DNA from: CAZFLD01 sp964519835
Lineage (GTDB): Bacteria > Spirochaetota > Spirochaetia > DSM-27196 > CAZFLD01
Assembly (NCBI GenBank): GCA_964519835.1
Contig: CAZFLD010000015.1
Span: 1 to 64,000 of the forward strand
Direction of reading: 5' to 3'
DNA: 64,000 nt
Shown here in pieces: positions 16,903-24,142 of the stretch. A program made the translations under genes and the position numbers. Under the pieces are notes generated by a model. The model was given only the letters and a program-made list of their open reading frames with translations, searched no databases and was not told the origin of the DNA. Every line of letters starts with the position of its first letter. Within the stretch, counting starts at the first letter, position 1.

Positions 16903-17841
16903 ATGAGCTCAATACCAATAGGCCCGGACGACTCACCAACCGTTGTTGTCGAACTCATCTACTCCCTCAAGGTGCGGGACGTCATGTCCAAGGATCTGAT
17001 CACCGCGACACAAGACGAGAGCCTTCGCGAGATTCAGAAAAAGATGAAGGCAAACGGCATTACCGGTGTTCCGGTCGTAAGCGGGCGACGTATCCTGGGA
17101 ATCGTCAGCATCGACGACATCATAAGCGCCCTGGATCGGGGCCACATCGACGAGCCGGCCGAGAACTGGATGACTCGATCTTTAATCGTGCTCGAGGACG
17201 ATATGCCCCTGGCATTCGGCATCTCTTATTTGGAAAAGTATCGCTACGGACGGTTTCCCGTTTTGGACAGGAACAAAGAGCTGGTGGGAATCGTTACAAG
17301 CCGTGATGTGTTGGTTTCACTACTTGTTGCCGTGAATAAGGAGCTCGAGCGACTCGAGGCGGCCCAGGCGCCACCGTTGGAATCTTCCGCGGGAGAAGTA
17401 CGACGTGTGTACCGCACCCGGCGCTTTGATTTCGAGGCTGCGGGCAAGGCCTCGGCAGAGATAAAAGGCATCTTAAAGGAGAGGGGGCTCGACTCGCCTA
17501 CGATTCGGCGTGTTGCAGTTGCCTGCTACGAGCTCGAGATGAACCAAGTCGTTCACTCCTACGGCGGCACCCTCGACATTCGAATTTCGCCACAACAGGT
17601 GGTGCTCGAGGCCGTGGACCCGGGCCCGGGAATTGCCGATGTTGAGCAAGCGCTAACCGAGGGATGGTCCACCGCTAACGATTGGATTCGGTCGCTCGGC
17701 TTCGGAGCGGGCATGGGATTGCCGAACACACGACGCGTCTCCGACGAGTTCGACATTGAATCCGCGGTGGGCACCGGCACACGGGTGCGCATTGTCATCG
17801 ACCTCGCCGGCGGTAGAGGTGGCGATAAGGAGGGAGCATGA
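16903..17841 (+). CDS. Two-CBS-domain protein fused to RsbW-like ATPase
   Basis: The 312-residue protein begins with a CBS pair (about residues 23-145: VRDVMSKDLITATQDES and VGIVTSRDVLVSLL mark the repeats). A linker leads to an anti-sigma-factor-type GHKL ATPase domain (about 165-305) with the N-box CYELEMNQVVHSYGG, G1 box DPGPGI and G2 region GFGAGMGLPNTRR. CBS pairs bind adenine nucleotides or NAD-type ligands; RsbW-like domains are kinase/anti-sigma switches. The gene follows rex by 7 bp and overlaps the DRTGG gene by 4 bp, so it is in the rex transcript. It may couple energy status to hydrogenase regulation, but this is inference. Confidence 0.88.
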   Translation: MSSIPIGPDDSPTVVVELIYSLKVRDVMSKDLITATQDESLREIQKKMKANGITGVPVVSGRRILGIVSIDDIISALDRGHIDEPAENWMTRSLIVLEDDMPLAFGISYLEKYRYGRFPVLDRNKELVGIVTSRDVLVSLLVAVNKELERLEAAQAPPLESSAGEVRRVYRTRRFDFEAAGKASAEIKGILKERGLDSPTIRRVAVACYELEMNQVVHSYGGTLDIRISPQQVVLEAVDPGPGIADVEQALTEGWSTANDWIRSLGFGAGMGLPNTRRVSDEFDIESAVGTGTRVRIVIDLAGGRGGDKEGA

Positions 17842-18206
17842 CCGTTTCCGAGCTGGCGGCACTGGTGGACGGTACGCTGGTCCAGGCCAAAATTTCCGAG
17901 GACAGAATCACGGGCGGCTTCACTTCGGACCTGCTAAGCGACGTAATGGCCCACGCCGCGGAGGGCGACGCGCTAATCACAATTCAGGCCCACAAGAACG
18001 CCGTCGCCGTCAGCGGCCTCGCCGGCATCAGGGCCATTGTGTTCTGCAGCAACCGCCCAATCCCAGCCGACGTATTGGCTGCCGCCGAATCTGAGGGCAT
18101 CGCGATAGTATCGACGGGGTCCAACCAGTTTGTGTGCTCCGGGCGCGTCTTCCAGGCGCTTAGCAATGGGCCCGGACAATCCGGTGGTGACTCGGCACAG
18201 GCGTAG
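17838..18206 (+). CDS. DRTGG-domain protein
   Basis: The 122-residue protein starts at the ATG overlapping the previous stop, with an excellent RBS (GGAGGG). Its order of motifs, an N-terminal segment (MTVSELAALVDGTLV), the central ITGGFTSDLLSDVMAHAAEGDALIT and a C-terminal VLAAAESEGIAIVST, matches stand-alone DRTGG-domain proteins, which resemble the ligand-binding domain found in phosphotransacetylase and some inorganic pyrophosphatases. Stand-alone DRTGG proteins recur near NAD-linked [FeFe] hydrogenase genes, role unknown. A nucleotide ligand is plausible by analogy. Confidence 0.8.
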   Translation: MTVSELAALVDGTLVQAKISEDRITGGFTSDLLSDVMAHAAEGDALITIQAHKNAVAVSGLAGIRAIVFCSNRPIPADVLAAAESEGIAIVSTGSNQFVCSGRVFQALSNGPGQSGGDSAQA

Positions 18207-18212
18207 GTCGGC

Positions 18213-19013
18213 GTGCTGATTCGCACCGACCTCCACGTACACTCCTGCTTAAGCCCCTGTGGTGACCTCCACTCCTCGCCGCGGGCCCTGGTGGCTGCGG
18301 CCCGCGACCGAAATCTCGATATTGTTGCGTTGACGGACCACAATACCGCGGAAAACGTCGGCGTATTCTCCCGGCTTTCGCTCGAGGCCGGGCTCGTCGC
18401 GATCCCCGGAATCGAGCTTGCCACCGTCGAAGAGGTGCACGTTGTGTGCCTGTTTGCAGACGCCGAAACTGCGGTGTCGTTCGGGCGGGAGGTGTACCAC
18501 ACCCTGCCGGAGACGGGCCACGACCCCGCACGATTCGGCGACCAAGTCATTGTCGACGAGAACGATATGATCCAGGGCGAGTTGGAGAAGAGTCTATTTG
18601 GAGCTTCCAGCCTAACTCTCGAGGATGCGTTCGCACGAGTCCGGACTTTGGGCGGACTCTTTATCCCGGCACACATCGACAGAGCAACCAACAGCATTCT
18701 GAGCCAGCTGGGATTTGTGCCCGATCTGCCTTTTGATGCGGTAGAAGTCGTAGGCACCACTCCGCCGCCCGGCCTGGAGCATTTCTGCTCGACTGCGGCG
18801 TCCGACGCCCACCGGCCGGAGGACGTCGGTCGCAGGTATATCGAATTCAACGCCGACTTGCCGGCAGCGTCCGCGGAGCCGGCCCCGGGATCGGACGCCG
18901 GACGAGCCCCACCGCCGGAGGCCACGTTTGATTCGCCGGCAGCCGCCTTTGACGCACTGGTGGGCGCGCTACGAGCCAATTGCGTCAGGCGGGTCTTTTC
19001 CCCCGTGCGGTAG
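18213..19013 (+). CDS. PHP-domain metal-dependent phosphoesterase-like protein
   Basis: The GTG start at 18213 gives 266 residues with complete PHP metal motifs: DLHVHSCLSPCGD at residue 6, LTDHNT, IPGIEL, a central IPAHIDRA and the C-terminal SDAHRPEDVG. The fold hydrolyses phosphoester bonds using a trinuclear metal site. Substrate unknown. An Ala/Pro/Gly-rich stretch of about 30 residues precedes the last helix. It ends the rex gene set; PHP and DRTGG genes together beside hydrogenase genes suggest a conserved accessory module. Confidence 0.88.
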   Translation: MLIRTDLHVHSCLSPCGDLHSSPRALVAAARDRNLDIVALTDHNTAENVGVFSRLSLEAGLVAIPGIELATVEEVHVVCLFADAETAVSFGREVYHTLPETGHDPARFGDQVIVDENDMIQGELEKSLFGASSLTLEDAFARVRTLGGLFIPAHIDRATNSILSQLGFVPDLPFDAVEVVGTTPPPGLEHFCSTAASDAHRPEDVGRRYIEFNADLPAASAEPAPGSDAGRAPPPEATFDSPAAAFDALVGALRANCVRRVFSPVR

Positions 19014-19121
19014 CACGTTCTGGTAGCACTCTCGGCAACACTGTCCGGCGGCAACACTGTCCGGCAGAATTTTGGCCCACCGATAGGGACGTGCGATCGT
19101 GGATCGCGACCGACGGAACCT

Positions 19122-19601
19122 TCAGAACCGCCGCCGCTTTGTTATCGCGATGTAAATACCCCATCCCAACATCACAAGGCCGCCGGCCAGGCCTCCGTAG
19201 ATAAGCAGGTCCGGCGACCGGCCAAGCAGGATCAGCACGCGATCGCGGGGTGCATCCAACAGCGCCATCAGGAGCCGAATCCGAAGCAGCATGCTCAGCG
19301 CGAGTACAATCAGCTCGATCCCGGTCGTAATCAAAAATCGCCTATTTAGCTTGCGCTTTGCGGTGGACTCTCTGTACCAGTAGATAAAAAAATAGGAGAC
19401 GCCGATTGCCGCGAGTATGATCGGAAGGACCAGAATCGATCCCGCCGCCGACACAAGCCCTCGCTCGATGCGAAAGACGTTGTGGATGACCTCGATATAG
19501 AGAAAGCAGATCGCCACTAGGACGGCAATCGAAAAGAGTGTCATGCCGATGCGCAGAGCCTCTTCTCGGGGATCTCGATAGCGCCGGGGGGAGTTGGACA
19601 T
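19122..19601 (-). CDS. Hypothetical protein with four transmembrane segments
   Basis: The 159-residue product has a charged N-terminus (RRYRDPREEALR) and four hydrophobic helices (about residues 18-37, 50-70, 88-107 and 128-148), ending with a basic tail. No family motif is recognised. It stands alone between the PHP gene and the cobalamin riboswitch. Weak resemblance to small YIP1 or DUF-type membrane proteins cannot be proven by eye. Confidence 0.6.
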   Translation of the reverse strand: MSNSPRRYRDPREEALRIGMTLFSIAVLVAICFLYIEVIHNVFRIERGLVSAAGSILVLPIILAAIGVSYFFIYWYRESTAKRKLNRRFLITTGIELIVLALSMLLRIRLLMALLDAPRDRVLILLGRSPDLLIYGGLAGGLVMLGWGIYIAITKRRRF

Positions 19602-19688
19602 CGGTGGGTACCTCAGGGCGACTCTATCATGCGGCTCCCGTTTTTTGTAGCGAGCCGAGCCGACCGCCTCTCGGCGGCCTTTTGCGGC

Positions 19689-19717
19689 TTGCCCGCCACG
19701 CCCGGGCGTGGTAGCAT
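19689..19717 (+). promoter_or_regulatory. Predicted promoter of the cobalamin-transport operon
   Basis: TTGCCC (19689-19694) and TAGCAT (19712-19717) are separated by 17 bp. Transcription would begin a few bases before the riboswitch. The spacer itself contains a GC-rich palindrome (CCACGCCCGGGCGTGG). Confidence 0.5.
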
Positions 19718-19721
19718 TCGA

Positions 19722-19935
19722 GCATACGAACAGGGTGAATGGGAAAACGGTGCGTAGATCCCGCCGTGCTGGTCCGGCCGGTCCGGCTAGATGCGCAATT
19801 CCGTTGCAGCCCCCGCTACTGTAGGCGACGAGTGCCCTACGCGATGTGCCACTGTGATTTCACGGGAAGGCGCGTGGTGGCAGCCTGAGTCGCAAGCCAG
19901 GAAACCTGCCCTGTCTCTTACACCAAAACGTGCCT
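19722..19935 (+). promoter_or_regulatory. Cobalamin riboswitch
   Basis: The leader has the ordered conserved elements of the AdoCbl-type riboswitch: GGGAA (19741-19745) and CGGTGCG at the 5' side, AATTCCGTTGCAGCCCCCG (about 19797-19815) with CGCTACTGT, a CACTG/GGGAAGGCG segment, GAGTCGCAAGCCAGG and the B12 box AGCCAGGAAACCTGCC (about 19896-19911). It precedes a binding-protein/permease/ATPase operon, giving B12-repressed expression. A short hairpin GCCTT-N7-AAGGC (19932-19949) sits immediately before the Shine-Dalgarno AAGGAGG, so control is probably at translation initiation. Confidence 0.93.
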
Positions 19936-19959
19936 TCGGAGGGAAGGCAAGGAGGAATC

Positions 19960-21156
19960 ATGTCTCATCGTCTATCGTCTCCTGTGCTCTGTCTGGCCGT
20001 GCTTGTAGCGGCCACGTTTGTCTATGTGTCTCCCGTGGCGGCCGCCGGCATTGCCGAGGACCTTCGCGAAACCGAGGGTGTTGTTCGCCTCGAGGGCGAT
20101 CAGTTCCCGGATAAGGTCGAGGTCGAGTATGCCCGCGGATTCGACGTAGAGTACTTCGACACCTACAAGGTGGTAACGGTGCCCGAGGCGTGGCCCGGTG
20201 CCGCGGAAGCATTTACCTACGTGCTTGTGCAGCGCGGCGCCGAGGTTCCGGCGGGGTACGACAATGCGATGGTCGTGGAAGTGCCTGTCGAGTCCATCAT
20301 TACCATGTCCACGACCTATCTTTCCCACTTGGAAAGCCTCAACGTGCTCGACACGATTGTTGCCCACGACTCCTTCGACTGGGTCTACTCGCCGACCGTC
20401 AGGAGCATGGCGGAGGAAAAAGACCTTCCGGCGGTCGGAGCGGGCTCGATGGTAAACGTAGAGATGGTGCTCAGCCTGGAGCCGGACCTTATTATGACCT
20501 ACGGAAGCGGCTCGCCGGACTTCGACGCCCATCCCACACTTCTCCAAGCGGGACTGCCCGTGGCCCTAAACGCGGACTTTATCGAGCCGACACCCCTCGG
20601 AAAAGCCGAATGGGTGAAGTTTATCTCGCTCTTTTACAACATGGAGGGCCGCGCAAACGAGCTGTTTTCCGAAGTCGAAAAAGAGTACAACACACTTTCC
20701 GACATAGCACGTGACGCCTCGGACAAACCAACGGTTCTCATCAACGCACCCTGGAACGGAACCTGGGTCGTAGGATCCGGCGACAGCTTTATCGCGCGCT
20801 ACATTGCGGACGCCGGCGGGCGCTATGTTTGGGAAGATACGCAGGGAACCGGCAGCCTATTTTTGGACATCGAGTCCGTGTTGGATGTTGCGGCGGATGC
20901 CGAGTACTGGATCAATCCCGGCCAATGGCGCAGCCTCGAGCAGGGCCTTGCCGAGGACAGCCGTTTTTTGGAATTCACCGCGTTTGACGAGGGCCGCGTG
21001 TTCAACAACGACAACCGTCGGACCGACGCCGGCGGCAGCGACTACTTCGAATCCGGCGCCGCAAACCCCCACATCGTGCTCGCCGACTTGGTGAAGATTT
21101 TTCACCCGGAGTTGGTTCCGGATCATGAGTTTTTCTACTACCGACGTCTCGAATAG
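19960..21156 (+). CDS. btuF: Corrinoid-type ABC transporter substrate-binding protein
   Basis: The ATG at 19960, with AAGGAGG 7 bp upstream, gives 398 residues with a signal peptide ending near AAA-GIA. The mature protein is a helical-backbone (class III) binding protein of the FhuD/BtuF type: SIITMSTTYLSHLESLNVLD and LSLEPDLIMTYGSG mark the two lobes. The riboswitch makes cobalamin or another corrinoid the likely ligand, but iron chelates bind the same fold. It overlaps the permease gene by 32 bp. Confidence 0.88.
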   Translation: MSHRLSSPVLCLAVLVAATFVYVSPVAAAGIAEDLRETEGVVRLEGDQFPDKVEVEYARGFDVEYFDTYKVVTVPEAWPGAAEAFTYVLVQRGAEVPAGYDNAMVVEVPVESIITMSTTYLSHLESLNVLDTIVAHDSFDWVYSPTVRSMAEEKDLPAVGAGSMVNVEMVLSLEPDLIMTYGSGSPDFDAHPTLLQAGLPVALNADFIEPTPLGKAEWVKFISLFYNMEGRANELFSEVEKEYNTLSDIARDASDKPTVLINAPWNGTWVVGSGDSFIARYIADAGGRYVWEDTQGTGSLFLDIESVLDVAADAEYWINPGQWRSLEQGLAEDSRFLEFTAFDEGRVFNNDNRRTDAGGSDYFESGAANPHIVLADLVKIFHPELVPDHEFFYYRRLE

Positions 21157-22207
21157 ACGGTCGGTTAACCGTCGCCGGACGACGGTGCTTTTTTTGGCCG
21201 CGGCGACCGTCGCGGCGTTTATGCTCTCGGTCGCCTTGGGTTCGGTCTCCATACCGATAGGCGACATCGCTCGTATCTTCGTGGGTGCCGAGCCCGCCCG
21301 TGCCGGCCATCGCACGATAGTATTGCTGTTCCGGTTACCAAAGGCACTGACCGCCCTTTTCGCCGGGGCAAGTCTGGCGGTGAGCGGGCTGGTGATGCAG
21401 ACCCTTTTCAGAAACCCGCTCGCCGGTCCCTTTGTGCTCGGAATCAACTCCGGCGCCTCGCTGGGTGTGGCACTTACCGTCCTTGCGGTTGGCGGCGTCG
21501 GCGCGACGGGCCTTTTGTCACAACTCGGGCTCCTCGGGGATTTAGGGACAATCGGCGCGGCATCGCTGGGCTCGGCGATTGTGCTTCTTTTGGTGCTGGT
21601 CGTGTCCCGACGAGTTGCGGGCGTGATGACCCTCCTGATCCTCGGCCTTCTGTTTGGGTACGCGGTAAACGCCGTGACAAGCATCCTTATTCACTACTCG
21701 GTAGCAGACCGAATCCAAGCGTACGTCGCATGGACCTTCGGCAGCTTCGGCGGAGTGACATGGCCGCAGCTTGCCCTCCTCGGTCCGATTCTGAGTGCGA
21801 GCCTGTTGGCGGCTACGTTTTTGGCAAAGTCGTTGAACGCCCTACTTCTCGGCGAGCGCTACGCGGAGAGCATGGGGCTCAACATTGCGCGGTCCAGGAT
21901 TCTTATTGTGACAGTCACCGCGGTGCAGGCGGGCGCGGTCACCGCGTTTTGCGGACCGATCGGTTTTATCGGCATCGCCATACCACACCTCTGCCGCGCG
22001 CTTATGCGGACGGCGGACCACCGGGTGCTGCTTCCGACCACAATGCTGGTCGGTGCCTGTGCCGCCCTTGTGGCCGACATCGTTGCCCAACTGCCCGGCG
22101 CCGAAGCGATACTGCCGCTAAACGCCGTTACCGCCATTGTCGGGGCACCGGTTGTGGCGTGGGTTATCCTCGGGCGCCGGGGCTTCGACAGGACATTGGC
22201 CGGATGA
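21125..22207 (+). CDS. btuC: Cobalamin/iron-chelate ABC transporter permease (FecCD family)
   Basis: The 360-residue protein has about ten hydrophobic segments typical of FecCD permeases, with the motifs FRLPKALTALFAGASLAVSG near residue 65, NPLAGPFVLGINSGASLG, and FCGPIGFIGIAIPHLCR in the C-terminal half; the last of these is the ATPase-coupling region. The dimer forms the inner-membrane channel. It overlaps both neighbours, so the three genes are one unit under the B12 riboswitch. Confidence 0.94.
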   Translation: MSFSTTDVSNRRSVNRRRTTVLFLAAATVAAFMLSVALGSVSIPIGDIARIFVGAEPARAGHRTIVLLFRLPKALTALFAGASLAVSGLVMQTLFRNPLAGPFVLGINSGASLGVALTVLAVGGVGATGLLSQLGLLGDLGTIGAASLGSAIVLLLVLVVSRRVAGVMTLLILGLLFGYAVNAVTSILIHYSVADRIQAYVAWTFGSFGGVTWPQLALLGPILSASLLAATFLAKSLNALLLGERYAESMGLNIARSRILIVTVTAVQAGAVTAFCGPIGFIGIAIPHLCRALMRTADHRVLLPTTMLVGACAALVADIVAQLPGAEAILPLNAVTAIVGAPVVAWVILGRRGFDRTLAG

Positions 22208-23262
22208 ATCTACAAACGGAAAACCTCGCGGTTGGATACGCAGGTTCGGGCGAAAGCCGCGTTGTGGCCCACAACATCACGACCGAGGTGCGGGCAGGTC
22301 GCCTGGTCTGCGTTGTCGGTCCTAACGGATCGGGCAAGTCGACGCTTTTGCGAACGCTGGCGGGCATGCAGACGGCACTGGGCGGAACCGCCTCCATCGG
22401 GGGGCACAACGTGGCGTCCATCGGCCCCCGAGAGAAAGCATCGCTGCTGGCGGTAGTGCTCACGGACCGCGTCTCGGTGGGCTATCTCACCGCACGGGAA
22501 GTCGTTTCCTTGGGACGGCATCCCCACACCGATTGGCGAGGTCGCCAGCTGTCCCGCGACCGTCGGGTGGTCGAGTCGGTCATGGCGGAAACGGGGATTC
22601 GAGCCCTGGCCGAACGCCACTTTGTGGAGCTGTCCGACGGCGAGAAGCAAAAGGTCATGATCGCACGAGCCCTCGCTCAGGCAACACCGGTCGTGGTGCT
22701 CGACGAGCCAACGGCCTACTTGGATGTCGGCGGCAGAGTCGAAATCCTCGAGCTCCTACAGCGACTCGCGCACGAGGGCAATCGGTCCGTCCTCGTAAGC
22801 ACTCACGACCTGGATTTGGCAATAAAGACCGCCGACGTGGTATGGGTATTGGTGCCGGGTCTTCGCCGCCCGGCGACCGACGGAACGTCTCCAGATGAAT
22901 CGGCTCCCGCGGTACTCATGGAAGGCGCGCCGGAAGATCTCGTCCTGCAGTCGGTTTTTGACTGCGCCTTCTCCACCGACCGCGTGCGCTTCGACGAGAA
23001 TGACGGCAGTTTTTCGGTGATTCGTAGACCACGCGGAGCGGTACATCTGACGGGGTCGGGAGTGCGTCGCTACTGGACCGAGCGCGCGCTACGACGCGTG
23101 GGAATCGCCGTCGGCGATGACGGCGCCACGGGCCGGCAGGATCAACGACTTGTGCACGTCGAGGGGGACCACTGGCGACTCGAGCCGGGAGGCCGCCACG
23201 AATCGATCGGCGAGCTTATCGAGGCGCTACGCGCCGGGGGGGAGCACCGGGGAGTCGAATAG
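22204..23262 (+). CDS. btuD: Cobalamin/iron-chelate ABC transporter ATPase with C-terminal extension
   Basis: The ATG at 22204 overlaps the permease stop; the longer upstream frame is a shadow of btuC. The 352-residue protein has Walker A GPNGSGKST (about residue 40), signature LSDGEKQKVMIARA, Walker B VVVLDEPTAYLD and H-loop STHD. After the ATPase core (about 1-260) there are about 90 extra residues (about 265-352) of mixed alpha/beta character with no recognised family. FecE-like ATPases are usually about 260 residues. Confidence 0.92.
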   Translation: MNLQTENLAVGYAGSGESRVVAHNITTEVRAGRLVCVVGPNGSGKSTLLRTLAGMQTALGGTASIGGHNVASIGPREKASLLAVVLTDRVSVGYLTAREVVSLGRHPHTDWRGRQLSRDRRVVESVMAETGIRALAERHFVELSDGEKQKVMIARALAQATPVVVLDEPTAYLDVGGRVEILELLQRLAHEGNRSVLVSTHDLDLAIKTADVVWVLVPGLRRPATDGTSPDESAPAVLMEGAPEDLVLQSVFDCAFSTDRVRFDENDGSFSVIRRPRGAVHLTGSGVRRYWTERALRRVGIAVGDDGATGRQDQRLVHVEGDHWRLEPGGRHESIGELIEALRAGGEHRGVE

Positions 23263-23285
23263 GCCTCGCGCCCCGGTCCCTTCCG

Positions 23286-24129
23286 TCAGGCCCGGTTGTT
23301 CTCGGCTGTTTCCGCCGAGTCCGACAAAGAGCCGTTTACGATCGCATTGAGCCGCTCATTCGAGCTGGAGACGCGGTCCGCAACCTCAATGGAACTAAAC
23401 TGTCCCGTCTACGAGAACTGTCAAGCGGCTTGAGAGGAGAGCCGGTCTGAACGTTGGAAAGTGCTTGGATGACGTTGGCTACATCTTGCCTGGCCCGAGC
23501 CACAAGAGCGCTCACGTCCGAGTTAATACCCCCCTCGACTGCCTCGCGCTCGCCGATGACCTAGTGAATCTGGTTTATAGACTCGACGATCTCCGAGATA
23601 GATTGGATTCGGCTGACGCTTTCTTCCGTGTCACCGCGGATGCCGCTCAAGTGCTCTGCAATGATTTCCGCCGACCGGCGTTACCCGCGAGAAGCTTGGG
23701 CTAAGAGCTCACTCATCTCCGCAGTCTTGTTCTGGATTGCCTCGACGCGCCGTGCTCCACCTCGACCTCGAGGCTTTCGTCGTAGGTATCCACGTCTTGG
23801 ATGCGTCCCATCGATTGCGCGAGCCCGATAAGGCTCGAGGTGGCTCCATGCTCGGCAATATTGAGTCCGATCTCCTCGGCTTCGGGACTCACACGCATGC
23901 CGACGGTGTGTTGTAGTACCAAAAGCAGCACCGCGGCCCAAACAAAGGCCCAAACAAAGGCCACGCCAACTCCAAGGGCCTAAACACCCACTTGCTCCAG
24001 TCGGCTGAGTCCGGTGGTGCCGAACAGCTCACCGTTGGATTGGCCGAACAGTAGCCCGAATCCGACGGCCTAGAACCCGGCAACGGACATCACAAAGGAT
24101 ACCAAACCTATCAAGAAATGTGCGTTCTT
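23286..24129 (-). pseudogene. Decayed ammonium-transporter/chemoreceptor fusion (Amt-MCP)
   Basis: Reading the minus strand downward from 24129 gives, in pieces, Amt-like sequence (KNAHFLIGLVSFVMSV, a TAG in place of a probable Trp, then VGFGLLFGQSNGELFGTTG), another TAG, and then the Amt C-terminus (VGMRVSPEAEEIGLNIAEHGA). The membrane segments normally lying between these are missing. A linker resembling HAMP follows, then after a frame change an MCP-like coiled coil (VEAIQNKTAEMSELLAQAS, IQSISEIVESINQ) with further stops, and an MCP-like C-terminus ending at 23286. At least four in-frame stops, a frameshift, a large deletion and loss of the 5' end show it is not functional. Confidence 0.75.
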
Positions 24130-24142
24130 ACCATTCGGTAAT

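Noticed and set aside
23713..23964. Small minus-strand protein of 83 residues with Amt-like sequence as a real gene
   Set aside because: It is the C-terminal fragment of a decayed gene: the same frame continues upstream with Amt-like sequence broken by TAG stops, and no ribosome site precedes it.
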